From Actinoplanes lutulentus (lineage in GTDB: Bacteria; Actinomycetota; Actinomycetes; Mycobacteriales; Micromonosporaceae): a stretch of 64,000 nucleotides of DNA. Positions 42,211-49,493 of the stretch are shown here, one piece after another (position 1 is the stretch's first letter; every line of letters begins with the position of its first letter). The notes beneath the pieces are model-generated. The model made no database searches and was not told where the DNA came from. It saw only the letters and a list, made by a program, of their open reading frames with translations. The position numbers were made by a program, and so were the translations under genes. Where the stretch lies: NCBI RefSeq assembly GCF_003259845.1, contig NZ_QLMJ01000005.1, positions 1 to 64,000 of the forward strand, read 5' to 3'.

Positions 42211-42275
42211 CCAGGACCGTTCTATGGCATATGGATAAATTTGCGTACCGGAAACCATCAGAAGGCTCATGGCGA

Positions 42276-42287
42276 ATTCCTAGGAAT
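42276..42287. promoter_or_regulatory. 12-bp palindrome upstream of the second MoxR operon
   Basis: ATTCCTAGGAAT is a perfect palindrome in an unusually AT-rich 118-bp gap, 45 bp before the protease start. It may be an operator; no regulator gene is adjacent. Confidence 0.35.
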
Positions 42288-42331
42288 CGCTTTTAGGGTC
42301 AACTAATGGAGAGTCTGGCGGTCGTGCCGTG

Positions 42332-43192
42332 ATGACGGTGCTCCGCCCGGAGGGGGTTCCGGCGCCGGAGCCCGCACCGGCGGAGCAGCAGGAGAAGCCG
42401 AAGACCCGATGGAACACTCCGGAGCGGCGTCGCAAGCTGCTGATCGGGGCGGTCGTCATCTGGGCTGTGGCGATCACCGCGCTTGTCCTCGTACGAAATG
42501 GGGGCGAAACCGAAAGTCCTGCCGCAACCGCTCCCTCGGCCTCTCCGTCCGCTTCGGACGCGCCCCTGACCGTCGCCGAGGTCGCGCAGACCCTGACGCC
42601 CTCGGTCGTGCTGATCGAGACGACCGGCCACGACTCGGCGAACCGTCTGGAGGCCGGCACCGGCACCGGTGTGATCGCCAATGCCGACGGCACGATCCTG
42701 ACCGCGCTGCACGTGGTCGACGGGGCCGAGACGATCCGGGTGACCTACGCGGACGGCAGCCGCTCGGCAGCAGCGATCGCCAGTGAGGACGCCGCGCAGG
42801 ACATCGCGACCATCGCGCCGCAGACGCTGCCCGAGACGCTGGTGCCGGCCACGCTCGGTGGTGGCGCCGCGGTCGGTGACGAGGTCGTGGCGATCGGCAA
42901 CCCGCTCGGCCTCGCGTGGAGCACCAGCAGCGGCGTGGTCTCCGGGCTGGACCGCAAGCTGGACCGCGACGAGTCCGACGACATCGAAGGCCTGATCCAG
43001 TTCGACGCGGCGGTCAACCCGGGCAACTCCGGCGGACCGCTGATCAACACGCGCGGGCAGGTGGTCGGCATCGTTGTGGCGCTGGCGAACCCGACCGACG
43101 CGGGCACCTTCATCGGCATCGGCTTCGCGGTGCCGATCGGCGCGGCCCTCGGCGGCGGCGGCGAAGGCAACGGCCAAGCTCCGCCCCTCTAA
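42332..43192 (+). CDS. Membrane-anchored S1C trypsin-like protease without PDZ
   Basis: 286 residues from ATG 42332 (a GTG lies one codon upstream). One N-terminal helix (KLLIGAVVIWAVAITALVLV, about 33-52) anchors it. The protease domain has the catalytic His (LTALHVVDG), Asp (AAQDIATI) and Ser (NPGNSGGPL), but ends directly after the GFAVPIGAAL strand with no PDZ domain. It stands 17 bp before the MoxR gene on the same strand, so it is probably part of the MoxR/DUF58/VWA operon and could act on the same exported or membrane clients. Confidence 0.88.
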   Translation: MTVLRPEGVPAPEPAPAEQQEKPKTRWNTPERRRKLLIGAVVIWAVAITALVLVRNGGETESPAATAPSASPSASDAPLTVAEVAQTLTPSVVLIETTGHDSANRLEAGTGTGVIANADGTILTALHVVDGAETIRVTYADGSRSAAAIASEDAAQDIATIAPQTLPETLVPATLGGGAAVGDEVVAIGNPLGLAWSTSSGVVSGLDRKLDRDESDDIEGLIQFDAAVNPGNSGGPLINTRGQVVGIVVALANPTDAGTFIGIGFAVPIGAALGGGGEGNGQAPPL

Positions 43193-43209
43193 GGAAAAAG
43201 GACGTTTAC

Positions 43210-44196
43210 ATGAGCTGGACCGACGCGCCGGCGGCCACCGCAGGCCCGATCGAGAAAGTCCTCTACGAGGTCAAGAAGACCATCGTGGGCCAGGACATCC
43301 TGCTGGAGCGGCTGATCGTGGCGCTGCTCGCCCGCGGGCACATCCTGGTCGAGGGCGTGCCCGGCCTGGCCAAGACGCTCGCCGTGAAGTCGCTCGCCGA
43401 GGCGATCGGCGGCGATTTCCACCGGGTCCAGTTCACTCCGGACCTGGTACCCGCCGACATCGTCGGCACCCGGGTCTACCACCAGCCGACCGGTGAGTTC
43501 CAGGTCCAGCTCGGCCCGGTCTTCACCAACCTGCTGCTCGCCGACGAGATCAACCGCGCGCCGGCCAAGGTGCAGAGCGCCCTGCTCGAAACGATGCAGG
43601 AACGCCAGGTCACGATCGGCCGCGAGACGCACAAGCTGCCGAACCCGTTCCTTGTGATGGCGACCCAGAACCCGATCGAGAACGAGGGTGTCTACCCGCT
43701 GCCCGAGGCCCAGGTCGACCGCTTCATGATGAAGGTGGTGGTCGGTTACCCGAGCATCACCGAGGAGTTCGTGGTCGTCGAGCGGGCCCTCGCCCCGGCC
43801 GCGGTGATCCAGAAGATCATCAACCCGGAGACGCTTGTCGAGCTGCAGCAGCAGGCCGACCGGGTCTACGTCGACCCGTCGCTCATCGAGTTCGCGGTGA
43901 ACCTCGCGCACGCCACCCGCGAACCGGCCCGGGTCGGCCTCACCGACCTGGCGCGGTACGTGACGTACGGCGCCAGCCCCCGGTCGTCGATCAGCCTGGT
44001 GCTGGCCGGACGGGCGCTCGCCTTCATCCGTGGCCGGGAGTACGTCGTGCCCGAGGACCTCAGCGACCTGGCCCCCGACGTGCTGCGGCACCGGCTCGTC
44101 CTGTCGTACGAAGCGCTGTCCGACGAGGTCACCCCGGACCTGATCATCTCGAAGATCCTGGCGAACCTGTCGTTCCCGGAACCGCGGGGCCGCTAG
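43210..44196 (+). CDS. MoxR-family AAA+ ATPase
   Basis: 328 residues of the classic MoxR type. Walker A is EGVPGLAKT with Lys55, Walker B LLLADEINRAP with Asp112-Glu113, sensor 1 MATQNPIENEG, then AQVDRFMMK. An AAGGA-like site precedes ATG 43210. It is followed by DUF58 and two VWA genes, the conserved MoxR/DUF58/BatA/BatB-type order. Such systems act as chaperones in envelope or metal-cofactor maturation; the client here is unknown. Confidence 0.93.
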   Translation: MSWTDAPAATAGPIEKVLYEVKKTIVGQDILLERLIVALLARGHILVEGVPGLAKTLAVKSLAEAIGGDFHRVQFTPDLVPADIVGTRVYHQPTGEFQVQLGPVFTNLLLADEINRAPAKVQSALLETMQERQVTIGRETHKLPNPFLVMATQNPIENEGVYPLPEAQVDRFMMKVVVGYPSITEEFVVVERALAPAAVIQKIINPETLVELQQQADRVYVDPSLIEFAVNLAHATREPARVGLTDLARYVTYGASPRSSISLVLAGRALAFIRGREYVVPEDLSDLAPDVLRHRLVLSYEALSDEVTPDLIISKILANLSFPEPRGR

Positions 44197-44199
44197 ATC

Positions 44200-45072
44200 A
44201 TGACCGCTCCCGATCGGCTGCTGCGGCGCCTCGAGTGGAAACTCGGGCGCCGCCTCGACGGGCGCCTCCAGGGCGCGTACCGCACGGTGTGGCACGGCAC
44301 CGGGCTGGACTTCACCGACCTGCGCGCGTACTCGCCGGAGGACGACGTCCGGCACATCGACTGGAACGTGACGGCCCGGCTCGACGAGCCGCACGTCCGG
44401 CAGTACACCGAGGACCGGGAGATGACGGCCTGGTTCGTCGTGGACCGGTCGGCCTCGATGCGGTTCGGCGGGCACGACGGCAAGGAGTCGGTCGCCGGTG
44501 AGCTGGCGATCAGCCTGGCCCGGCTGATCGCGCAGGGCGGCAACCGGGTCGGGGCGATCCTGTTCGACAATTCGTCAAAAAAGGTGATACCGCCACGCGG
44601 CGGCCGAGACCAGATTTTGCGAATCGCGCGCGAACTCACGCGAACCCAGCCGTCCCAAAAGCAGGCGACGACAGACCTGGCGGAAATGCTCCGTCTCGCC
44701 GCCACCACCACCTCACGCCGCCGCGCCCTGATCTTCGTGATGTCCGACTTCATCGGCGATCCGGGCTGGGAGCGATCACTCGCCATGCTCACCCACCGGC
44801 ACGAAGTGGTGGTGATCCGGGTCGTCGACCCGGCCGAGCTGGAACTGCCCGACCTCGGCCTGGTGCTCGTCGAGGACGCCGAGACCGGTGAGCAGGTCCT
44901 CGTCGACACGAGCGACCCCTTGTTGCGCGCCAGGCTCGCCGACCAGGTCGGCGCCCGCGAGGAAGCTCTCGCCGAGAACATGCGCAAGGCCGGGGTACGC
45001 CCGCACCGGGTCACCACCGACCAGGACCTGCTCGCCGTGCTGATCGACATGGTGAGGCGGTCCGGACGATGA
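44200..45072 (+). CDS. DUF58 protein
   Basis: 290 residues. The DUF58 signature DFTDLRAYSPEDDVRHIDWN is at about residues 47-66, followed by a VWA-like fold with the MIDAS-like DRSASM. No membrane segment. It starts three bases after the MoxR stop and overlaps the next gene by four bases. DUF58 proteins work with MoxR ATPases. Confidence 0.92.
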   Translation: MTAPDRLLRRLEWKLGRRLDGRLQGAYRTVWHGTGLDFTDLRAYSPEDDVRHIDWNVTARLDEPHVRQYTEDREMTAWFVVDRSASMRFGGHDGKESVAGELAISLARLIAQGGNRVGAILFDNSSKKVIPPRGGRDQILRIARELTRTQPSQKQATTDLAEMLRLAATTTSRRRALIFVMSDFIGDPGWERSLAMLTHRHEVVVIRVVDPAELELPDLGLVLVEDAETGEQVLVDTSDPLLRARLADQVGAREEALAENMRKAGVRPHRVTTDQDLLAVLIDMVRRSGR

Positions 45073-46031
45073 GTTTCCTCTACCCCCTGGTGCTTGTCGC
45101 CGCGGTCCTGGTGACCGGCGCGGCGATCTACGGGTACGTCACGCTGCAACGCCGCCGGTCCGCAGCGCTCTCGGCAGCGGGTTTCGGCACGCTGGCCGGT
45201 GGTGGCGTGCGCCGGCACCTGCCGTACGCACTCCTGCTCGCCGCCCTGCCGGTCATGCTGATCGGGCTGGCCCGGCCGCAGGCCGAGGTGTCCGTGCCCC
45301 GGGTCTCCGGGACCGTGCTGCTCGCCTTCGACATCTCCAACAGCATGACCGCCGCGGACGTCTCGCCGAGCCGGATCTCCGCCGCGCAGACCGCCGCCGC
45401 CGGTTTCGTCGAGGAACAACCGGACACCGTGGACGTCGGCGTGCTCGTCTTCGGCGACCAGGCCCTGCTCACCCAGGCGCCGACCGCTGATCACGCCGCC
45501 GCCGTCGCCGCGATCGAGCGGGTCAAGGCCAGTGGCGGCACCTCGCTGGGCCAGGCGATCCTGGTGGGGCTGGGCACGATCACCGGCAAGCCGGTCGCTC
45601 TGCCCGAGGAAGGCGGGGCAGCACCGGATCTCGGCTACTGGCCGTCCGCCACGATCGTCGTCTTCTCCGACGGCGAGGAGACCGGCGGACCCGACGTCGA
45701 AGCCGCCGCCGAACTCGCGGCTGCGGCCGGCGTACGGATTCAGACCGTCGGCGTCGGCACCGCGCAGGGCGGCACCGTCGAGGTCGACGGCTTCCAGCTC
45801 GGCACCGCGCTCGACGAGTCACTGCTCACCGCGATCGCGCAGGTCACCGGTGGCACGTACCACGAGGCCGGCGACGCGAACACGCTCGCCGACACGACCA
45901 AGTCGATCGACCTGCGGCTGACCACCGAGAAGGAGCCGCTGGAGCTGACCGCGCCGTTCGCCGCGGCCGCCCTCCTGCTGCTGACGCTCGGCGGGTTCTT
46001 GAGCACCCGCTGGCACGGAAGGATCGTCTGA
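45069..46031 (+). CDS. Membrane VWA protein (BatA-like) 1
   Basis: 320 residues. N-terminal helix (FLYPLVLVAAVLVTGAAIYG), a second helix near residue 60, the VWA domain with DISNSM as MIDAS, and a C-terminal helix (LTAPFAAAALLLLTLGGFL). This is the aerotolerance-type BatA layout. It is coupled to DUF58 upstream and to the next VWA gene by a TGATG overlap. Confidence 0.9.
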   Translation: MSFLYPLVLVAAVLVTGAAIYGYVTLQRRRSAALSAAGFGTLAGGGVRRHLPYALLLAALPVMLIGLARPQAEVSVPRVSGTVLLAFDISNSMTAADVSPSRISAAQTAAAGFVEEQPDTVDVGVLVFGDQALLTQAPTADHAAAVAAIERVKASGGTSLGQAILVGLGTITGKPVALPEEGGAAPDLGYWPSATIVVFSDGEETGGPDVEAAAELAAAAGVRIQTVGVGTAQGGTVEVDGFQLGTALDESLLTAIAQVTGGTYHEAGDANTLADTTKSIDLRLTTEKEPLELTAPFAAAALLLLTLGGFLSTRWHGRIV

Positions 46032-47110
46032 TGTCGCTGAGCTGGCCGTGGGCACTGCTCGCGCTTCTGGTCGTACCGTTGCTGTTGCTGGCCAGGTGGC
46101 TGCTGAACCGGCGCCGCAAACGGACCGCGATCACTGTCTCCTCGGTGGCGCTGATCCGTGCGGCGCTGCCCGGCCGCACCGCGTGGCGCCGCCGCATCCC
46201 GGTCTTCCTGTTCCTGGCCGGCCTGCTCGCCGTCGCCGGCGCGATCACCCGGCCGCAGGCCTCGGTCGCCGTGCCGTCGAACAACACCACGATCCTGCTG
46301 GCCATCGACGTCTCCGGCTCGATGTGCAACACCGACATCGCCCCGAACCGGCTCGCCGTCGCCGTCGACGCGGCCCGTGAGTTCGTCGAGTCGCAGGAGG
46401 GCGACACCAAGATCGGTCTGGTCGCGTTCTCCGGCATCGCCGGCCTGCTGGTCGCGCCCACCTCCGAGAAGCAGCCGCTGCTCGACGCGATCGACACCCT
46501 CAAGACGTCCCGCGGCACTGCGATCGGCCAGGCCATCCTGACCTCGGTCGACGCGATCGCCGAGATCAACCCCGACGTGGCGGCCACCGGAGCGGAACTC
46601 GGTGACACGACGACCACGCCCGACCAGCAGGACTACGAGCCGGACACCATCGTCGTGCTCACCGACGGCTCCAACACCACCGGCGTCGACCCGGTGACGG
46701 CCGCTCAGGAAGCCGCCGCCCGCCGCCTGCGCGTCTACACGATCGGCTTCGGCACCACCGAACCCCAGCAGCTCGTCTGCACCGCCGAACAGGTCAACGG
46801 CGACTCCCCGTTCGGCGGCGGCTTCGGCAACGGCAACGGAGGCGGCGGCTTCGGAGGCGGTGGCGGCCGCGGCGGCGCCCGCGAGATCGACGAGGAAGCC
46901 CTCACCCAGGTGGCCGACCTCACCGGCGGCCGCTACTTCAAGGCCGAGGACGCCGAACAACTCACCGACGTACTCGGCGACCTCCCCAGCGAATTCGGCG
47001 TCACCAAACAGGACGTCGAAATCTCCTCCTGGTTCCTCCTCGCCGGCTTCCTCCTGGCCGCGAGCGGCGTCACCCTCTCCCTCTGGTGGAACCGAGGCCC
47101 TCGCCCTTAA
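46031..47110 (+). CDS. Membrane VWA protein (BatA-like) 2
   Basis: 359 residues, same layout as the gene before: N-terminal helix (WPWALLALLVVPLLLLA), second helix near 60-75, VWA with MIDAS DVSGSM, C-terminal helix (SSWFLLAGFLLAASG). It has an inserted Gly/Asn-rich loop (GGGFGNGNGGGGFGGGG, about 260-280) near the end of the VWA domain. The two VWA proteins probably form a membrane heteromer with the ATPase. A family-3 repeat starts just after the stop. Confidence 0.9.
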   Translation: MSLSWPWALLALLVVPLLLLARWLLNRRRKRTAITVSSVALIRAALPGRTAWRRRIPVFLFLAGLLAVAGAITRPQASVAVPSNNTTILLAIDVSGSMCNTDIAPNRLAVAVDAAREFVESQEGDTKIGLVAFSGIAGLLVAPTSEKQPLLDAIDTLKTSRGTAIGQAILTSVDAIAEINPDVAATGAELGDTTTTPDQQDYEPDTIVVLTDGSNTTGVDPVTAAQEAAARRLRVYTIGFGTTEPQQLVCTAEQVNGDSPFGGGFGNGNGGGGFGGGGGRGGAREIDEEALTQVADLTGGRYFKAEDAEQLTDVLGDLPSEFGVTKQDVEISSWFLLAGFLLAASGVTLSLWWNRGPRP

Positions 47111-47121
47111 CCCTTTTTTGA

Positions 47122-47240
47122 TACGCACGAGGCCGCCCCAACCGCATCAACGGCCTCCCGTGGTCTCTCGACACCTGACGGCCCCTCCCGCCGGCGCGCT
47201 TCGCCGCCGGCTCCGGCGGTCCCTCACGCCCCCTCACGCA
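47122..47240 (+). repeat. Dispersed element, family 3 copy 1
   Basis: About 120 bp starting 12 bp past the VWA stop. It shares the blocks ccccaaccgcatcaac, cctcccgtgg, cgacacctg and ggcccctcc with 53290-53411 on the opposite strand. Both copies follow a gene stop in the same orientation relative to the gene. A tttttt run lies just before the element. Confidence 0.75.
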
Positions 47241-47348
47241 CCCGGAGTGGGTGCCGCTTTGCCCACTGTCACGGGGGTGGTGATGGCTTCGGGGAGGGGG
47301 AGGGGCGGTTACGCGTACCCAAGGGGCTGGTGTTTATGATCTTGCCGC

Positions 47349-48623
47349 GTGATCCACAAGAAACTGTCCATAGTGGCAGCAATAGGATTGATCGCCTCGA
47401 ATGTGATGCTGGGCGCGAGCCCGGCCCGCGCCGATGAGGTTCCGGAGACGGTGGCCGAGCCGCCGCGGGTGGAGCTGGTGCTCGACGTCAGCGGCTCGAT
47501 GCGGGCCGACGACATCGACGGGGCGACCCGGATCTCGGTAGCCAAACAGGCGTTCAACGATGTCGTCGACGCGCTGCCCGAGACGACGCAGCTCGGGATC
47601 CGCGTGCTCGGCGCCACCTACGGCGGTGAGAACAAGAAAACCGGCTGCAAGGACACCCAGCAGATCGTCGCGGTCGGGCCGGTCAACCGGGTGGCCGCGA
47701 AGAACGCCATCGCGTCGCTGAAGCCGACCGGGTTCACGCCGATCGGGCTCGCGCTGCGAAAGGCGGCCGAGGACCTGGGCGACACCGGATCGGTACGCCG
47801 CATCGTGCTGATCACCGACGGCGAGGACACCTGCACACCGCCGGACCCGTGCACCGTCGCCCGTGAACTGGCCGCCCAGGGCACCAGTCTGGTCATCGAC
47901 ACGCTCGGGCTGACGCCGGACGAGAAGACCCGCAAGCAGCTCGTCTGCATCTCCACCGCGACCGGCGGGACGTACGCGTCCGCGGACAGCGAGGAGCAGC
48001 TGACCGAACGGATCAAGCAGGTGGTCGACCGGGCCGCGCTGCCGCCGCCGGTCGTCCCGGCCGCCGTGGCCGGTGCCGAGGACTGCACGACGGCGCCGCT
48101 GCTGGCCGCCGGCGTCTACACCGACCGCGAGTTGATCGGCGAGCACCGGTTCTATCGGGTCGACGTCGCGGCGGGGCAGGAGCTGCGGGCGTCGGTGAGC
48201 ATCGCGCTGGACCGCGAACTGAACCGTGATTACGGGGTACTGCTCAAGGCGGCAACGGCCGGCGGGCGCGAGTTGGTTCGGGGTGTCGACGCGGGCAGTG
48301 GACGGGCTGACGTTCTGTCCACCGGCCTGCGATGGTCGACGGATTCTTCCGACTCGCGCGATTCATCGGACATTTCCGAAAAGTCGCCCGAATCCGTCTG
48401 TCTCATCGTCAGCAACTCGTTCGCGTCCAACACCGCCGCCGGCGCACCCGGTATGCCCCTCGAACTCAGCATCGATCTGGTCGACGCCTCCCAGGCCCCG
48501 GACGCACCCGGCCTCGGACGCGGCTGGCTGCTGCTCTTCGTGCTCGCGATCGCGGGCCTCATAGCCGGTGTCCTGGCCGGCTGGCTGACCCGCTGGTGGG
48601 TCGCCAAGTGGAGGGAGAACTGA
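47349..48623 (+). CDS. Exported VWA protein with C-terminal membrane anchor
   Basis: 424 residues. Sec signal (KKLSIVAAIGLIASNVMLG, ending PARADE), VWA domain (about 38-230) with MIDAS DVSGSM and ITDGEDTC, then a second domain (about 240-385) and a C-terminal helix (WLLLFVLAIAGLIAGVLAG) with a basic tail. Six Cys in the outer part suggest disulphides. It therefore faces outward and is anchored at its end. It is followed after one base by a membrane protein, and the two almost certainly work together. Not part of the preceding operon (238-bp gap with a repeat). Confidence 0.88.
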   Translation: MIHKKLSIVAAIGLIASNVMLGASPARADEVPETVAEPPRVELVLDVSGSMRADDIDGATRISVAKQAFNDVVDALPETTQLGIRVLGATYGGENKKTGCKDTQQIVAVGPVNRVAAKNAIASLKPTGFTPIGLALRKAAEDLGDTGSVRRIVLITDGEDTCTPPDPCTVARELAAQGTSLVIDTLGLTPDEKTRKQLVCISTATGGTYASADSEEQLTERIKQVVDRAALPPPVVPAAVAGAEDCTTAPLLAAGVYTDRELIGEHRFYRVDVAAGQELRASVSIALDRELNRDYGVLLKAATAGGRELVRGVDAGSGRADVLSTGLRWSTDSSDSRDSSDISEKSPESVCLIVSNSFASNTAAGAPGMPLELSIDLVDASQAPDAPGLGRGWLLLFVLAIAGLIAGVLAGWLTRWWVAKWREN

Positions 48624-48624
48624 C

Positions 48625-49482
48625 ATGCGGACTGTTCATCTGACCGCGCCCCGGCCGGCTGCGCCGCACCTGTCCGGCGACGGCGTCGTGTCCACGGGTG
48701 TCGTGCCTGCCGGTGTCTTGGCTGCCGGTATCGCTGCGATCTCGTTGGGGCTCGCCGTCCCGTCGGCGGCGCTTGCCGCACCCTCGCCCGCTGCAGTGCC
48801 CGGTGTCAGCAGCGCCGGGACGTCGTTCCTCACCGCCGTCGCGATCTCCCCGGCCCAGCCGGTCCGCGTCAGCGCCGTGACCGGTGACTATCTCTACTGG
48901 TCGTTCAGTGCGGCGGCCGGCGAGAACCCGGAACTGGCCGCGACTGTCGGCCTGCCCGAACGTACCGGTGCGCAGTCCTGGACCGTCGAGGTCTTCGACG
49001 GCCTGCGCCGCCGGCAGGCCTGCGTGGCCGGCGAGCAGAACCCGGTCGCCGCGACGACGGCCACCTCGGTGACGCTCGGCTGCCGGCTGCGCCAGGTGCG
49101 GTCGTGGGCCGAGCCGTGGGACGGCGACCCGTTGCCGGGTACGTACTACGTGCGCCTGTCCACCACCGAGATGCCGGAGCAGGATCTCGGACTACCGGTA
49201 ACCGTCGATCTGACCCTGACCGCCCCTCGTGGTGACACCGGGGCGGACCAGGGCGAACTCGAAGCGCCACTGGTCCCGGTGAATCGGCCGGGCCAGGTAC
49301 TGACGGCGAGCCCGGCGGTGTCCGCGTCGGCCTCAGCCGCGTCCTCGGACTTCTCGTTGTCAGCGGACTGGGTGCCGGACTTCTCGTCCCGCTGGGTGTG
49401 GACGGCCGGCGGCGGCGTGCTCGCCGCGATCACCGGCCTGATCGGCTTCTCCTGGACCCGCCGCCGGGTTCAGGGCGCTTAA
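48625..49482 (+). CDS. Exported membrane-anchored partner of the VWA protein
   Basis: 285 residues, no recognised family. N-terminal signal or anchor (GVLAAGIAAISLGLAVPSAA), an outer domain rich in strands (DYLYWSFSAAAGENPELAAT), two Cys, an Ala/Ser-rich stretch, and a C-terminal helix (WVWTAGGGVLAAITGLIGFS) with a basic end. The layout mirrors the C-terminal part of the VWA protein. It begins one base after that gene's stop, so co-translation is likely. Confidence 0.75.
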   Translation: MRTVHLTAPRPAAPHLSGDGVVSTGVVPAGVLAAGIAAISLGLAVPSAALAAPSPAAVPGVSSAGTSFLTAVAISPAQPVRVSAVTGDYLYWSFSAAAGENPELAATVGLPERTGAQSWTVEVFDGLRRRQACVAGEQNPVAATTATSVTLGCRLRQVRSWAEPWDGDPLPGTYYVRLSTTEMPEQDLGLPVTVDLTLTAPRGDTGADQGELEAPLVPVNRPGQVLTASPAVSASASAASSDFSLSADWVPDFSSRWVWTAGGGVLAAITGLIGFSWTRRRVQGA

Positions 49483-49493
49483 TTCAAAAGCGG

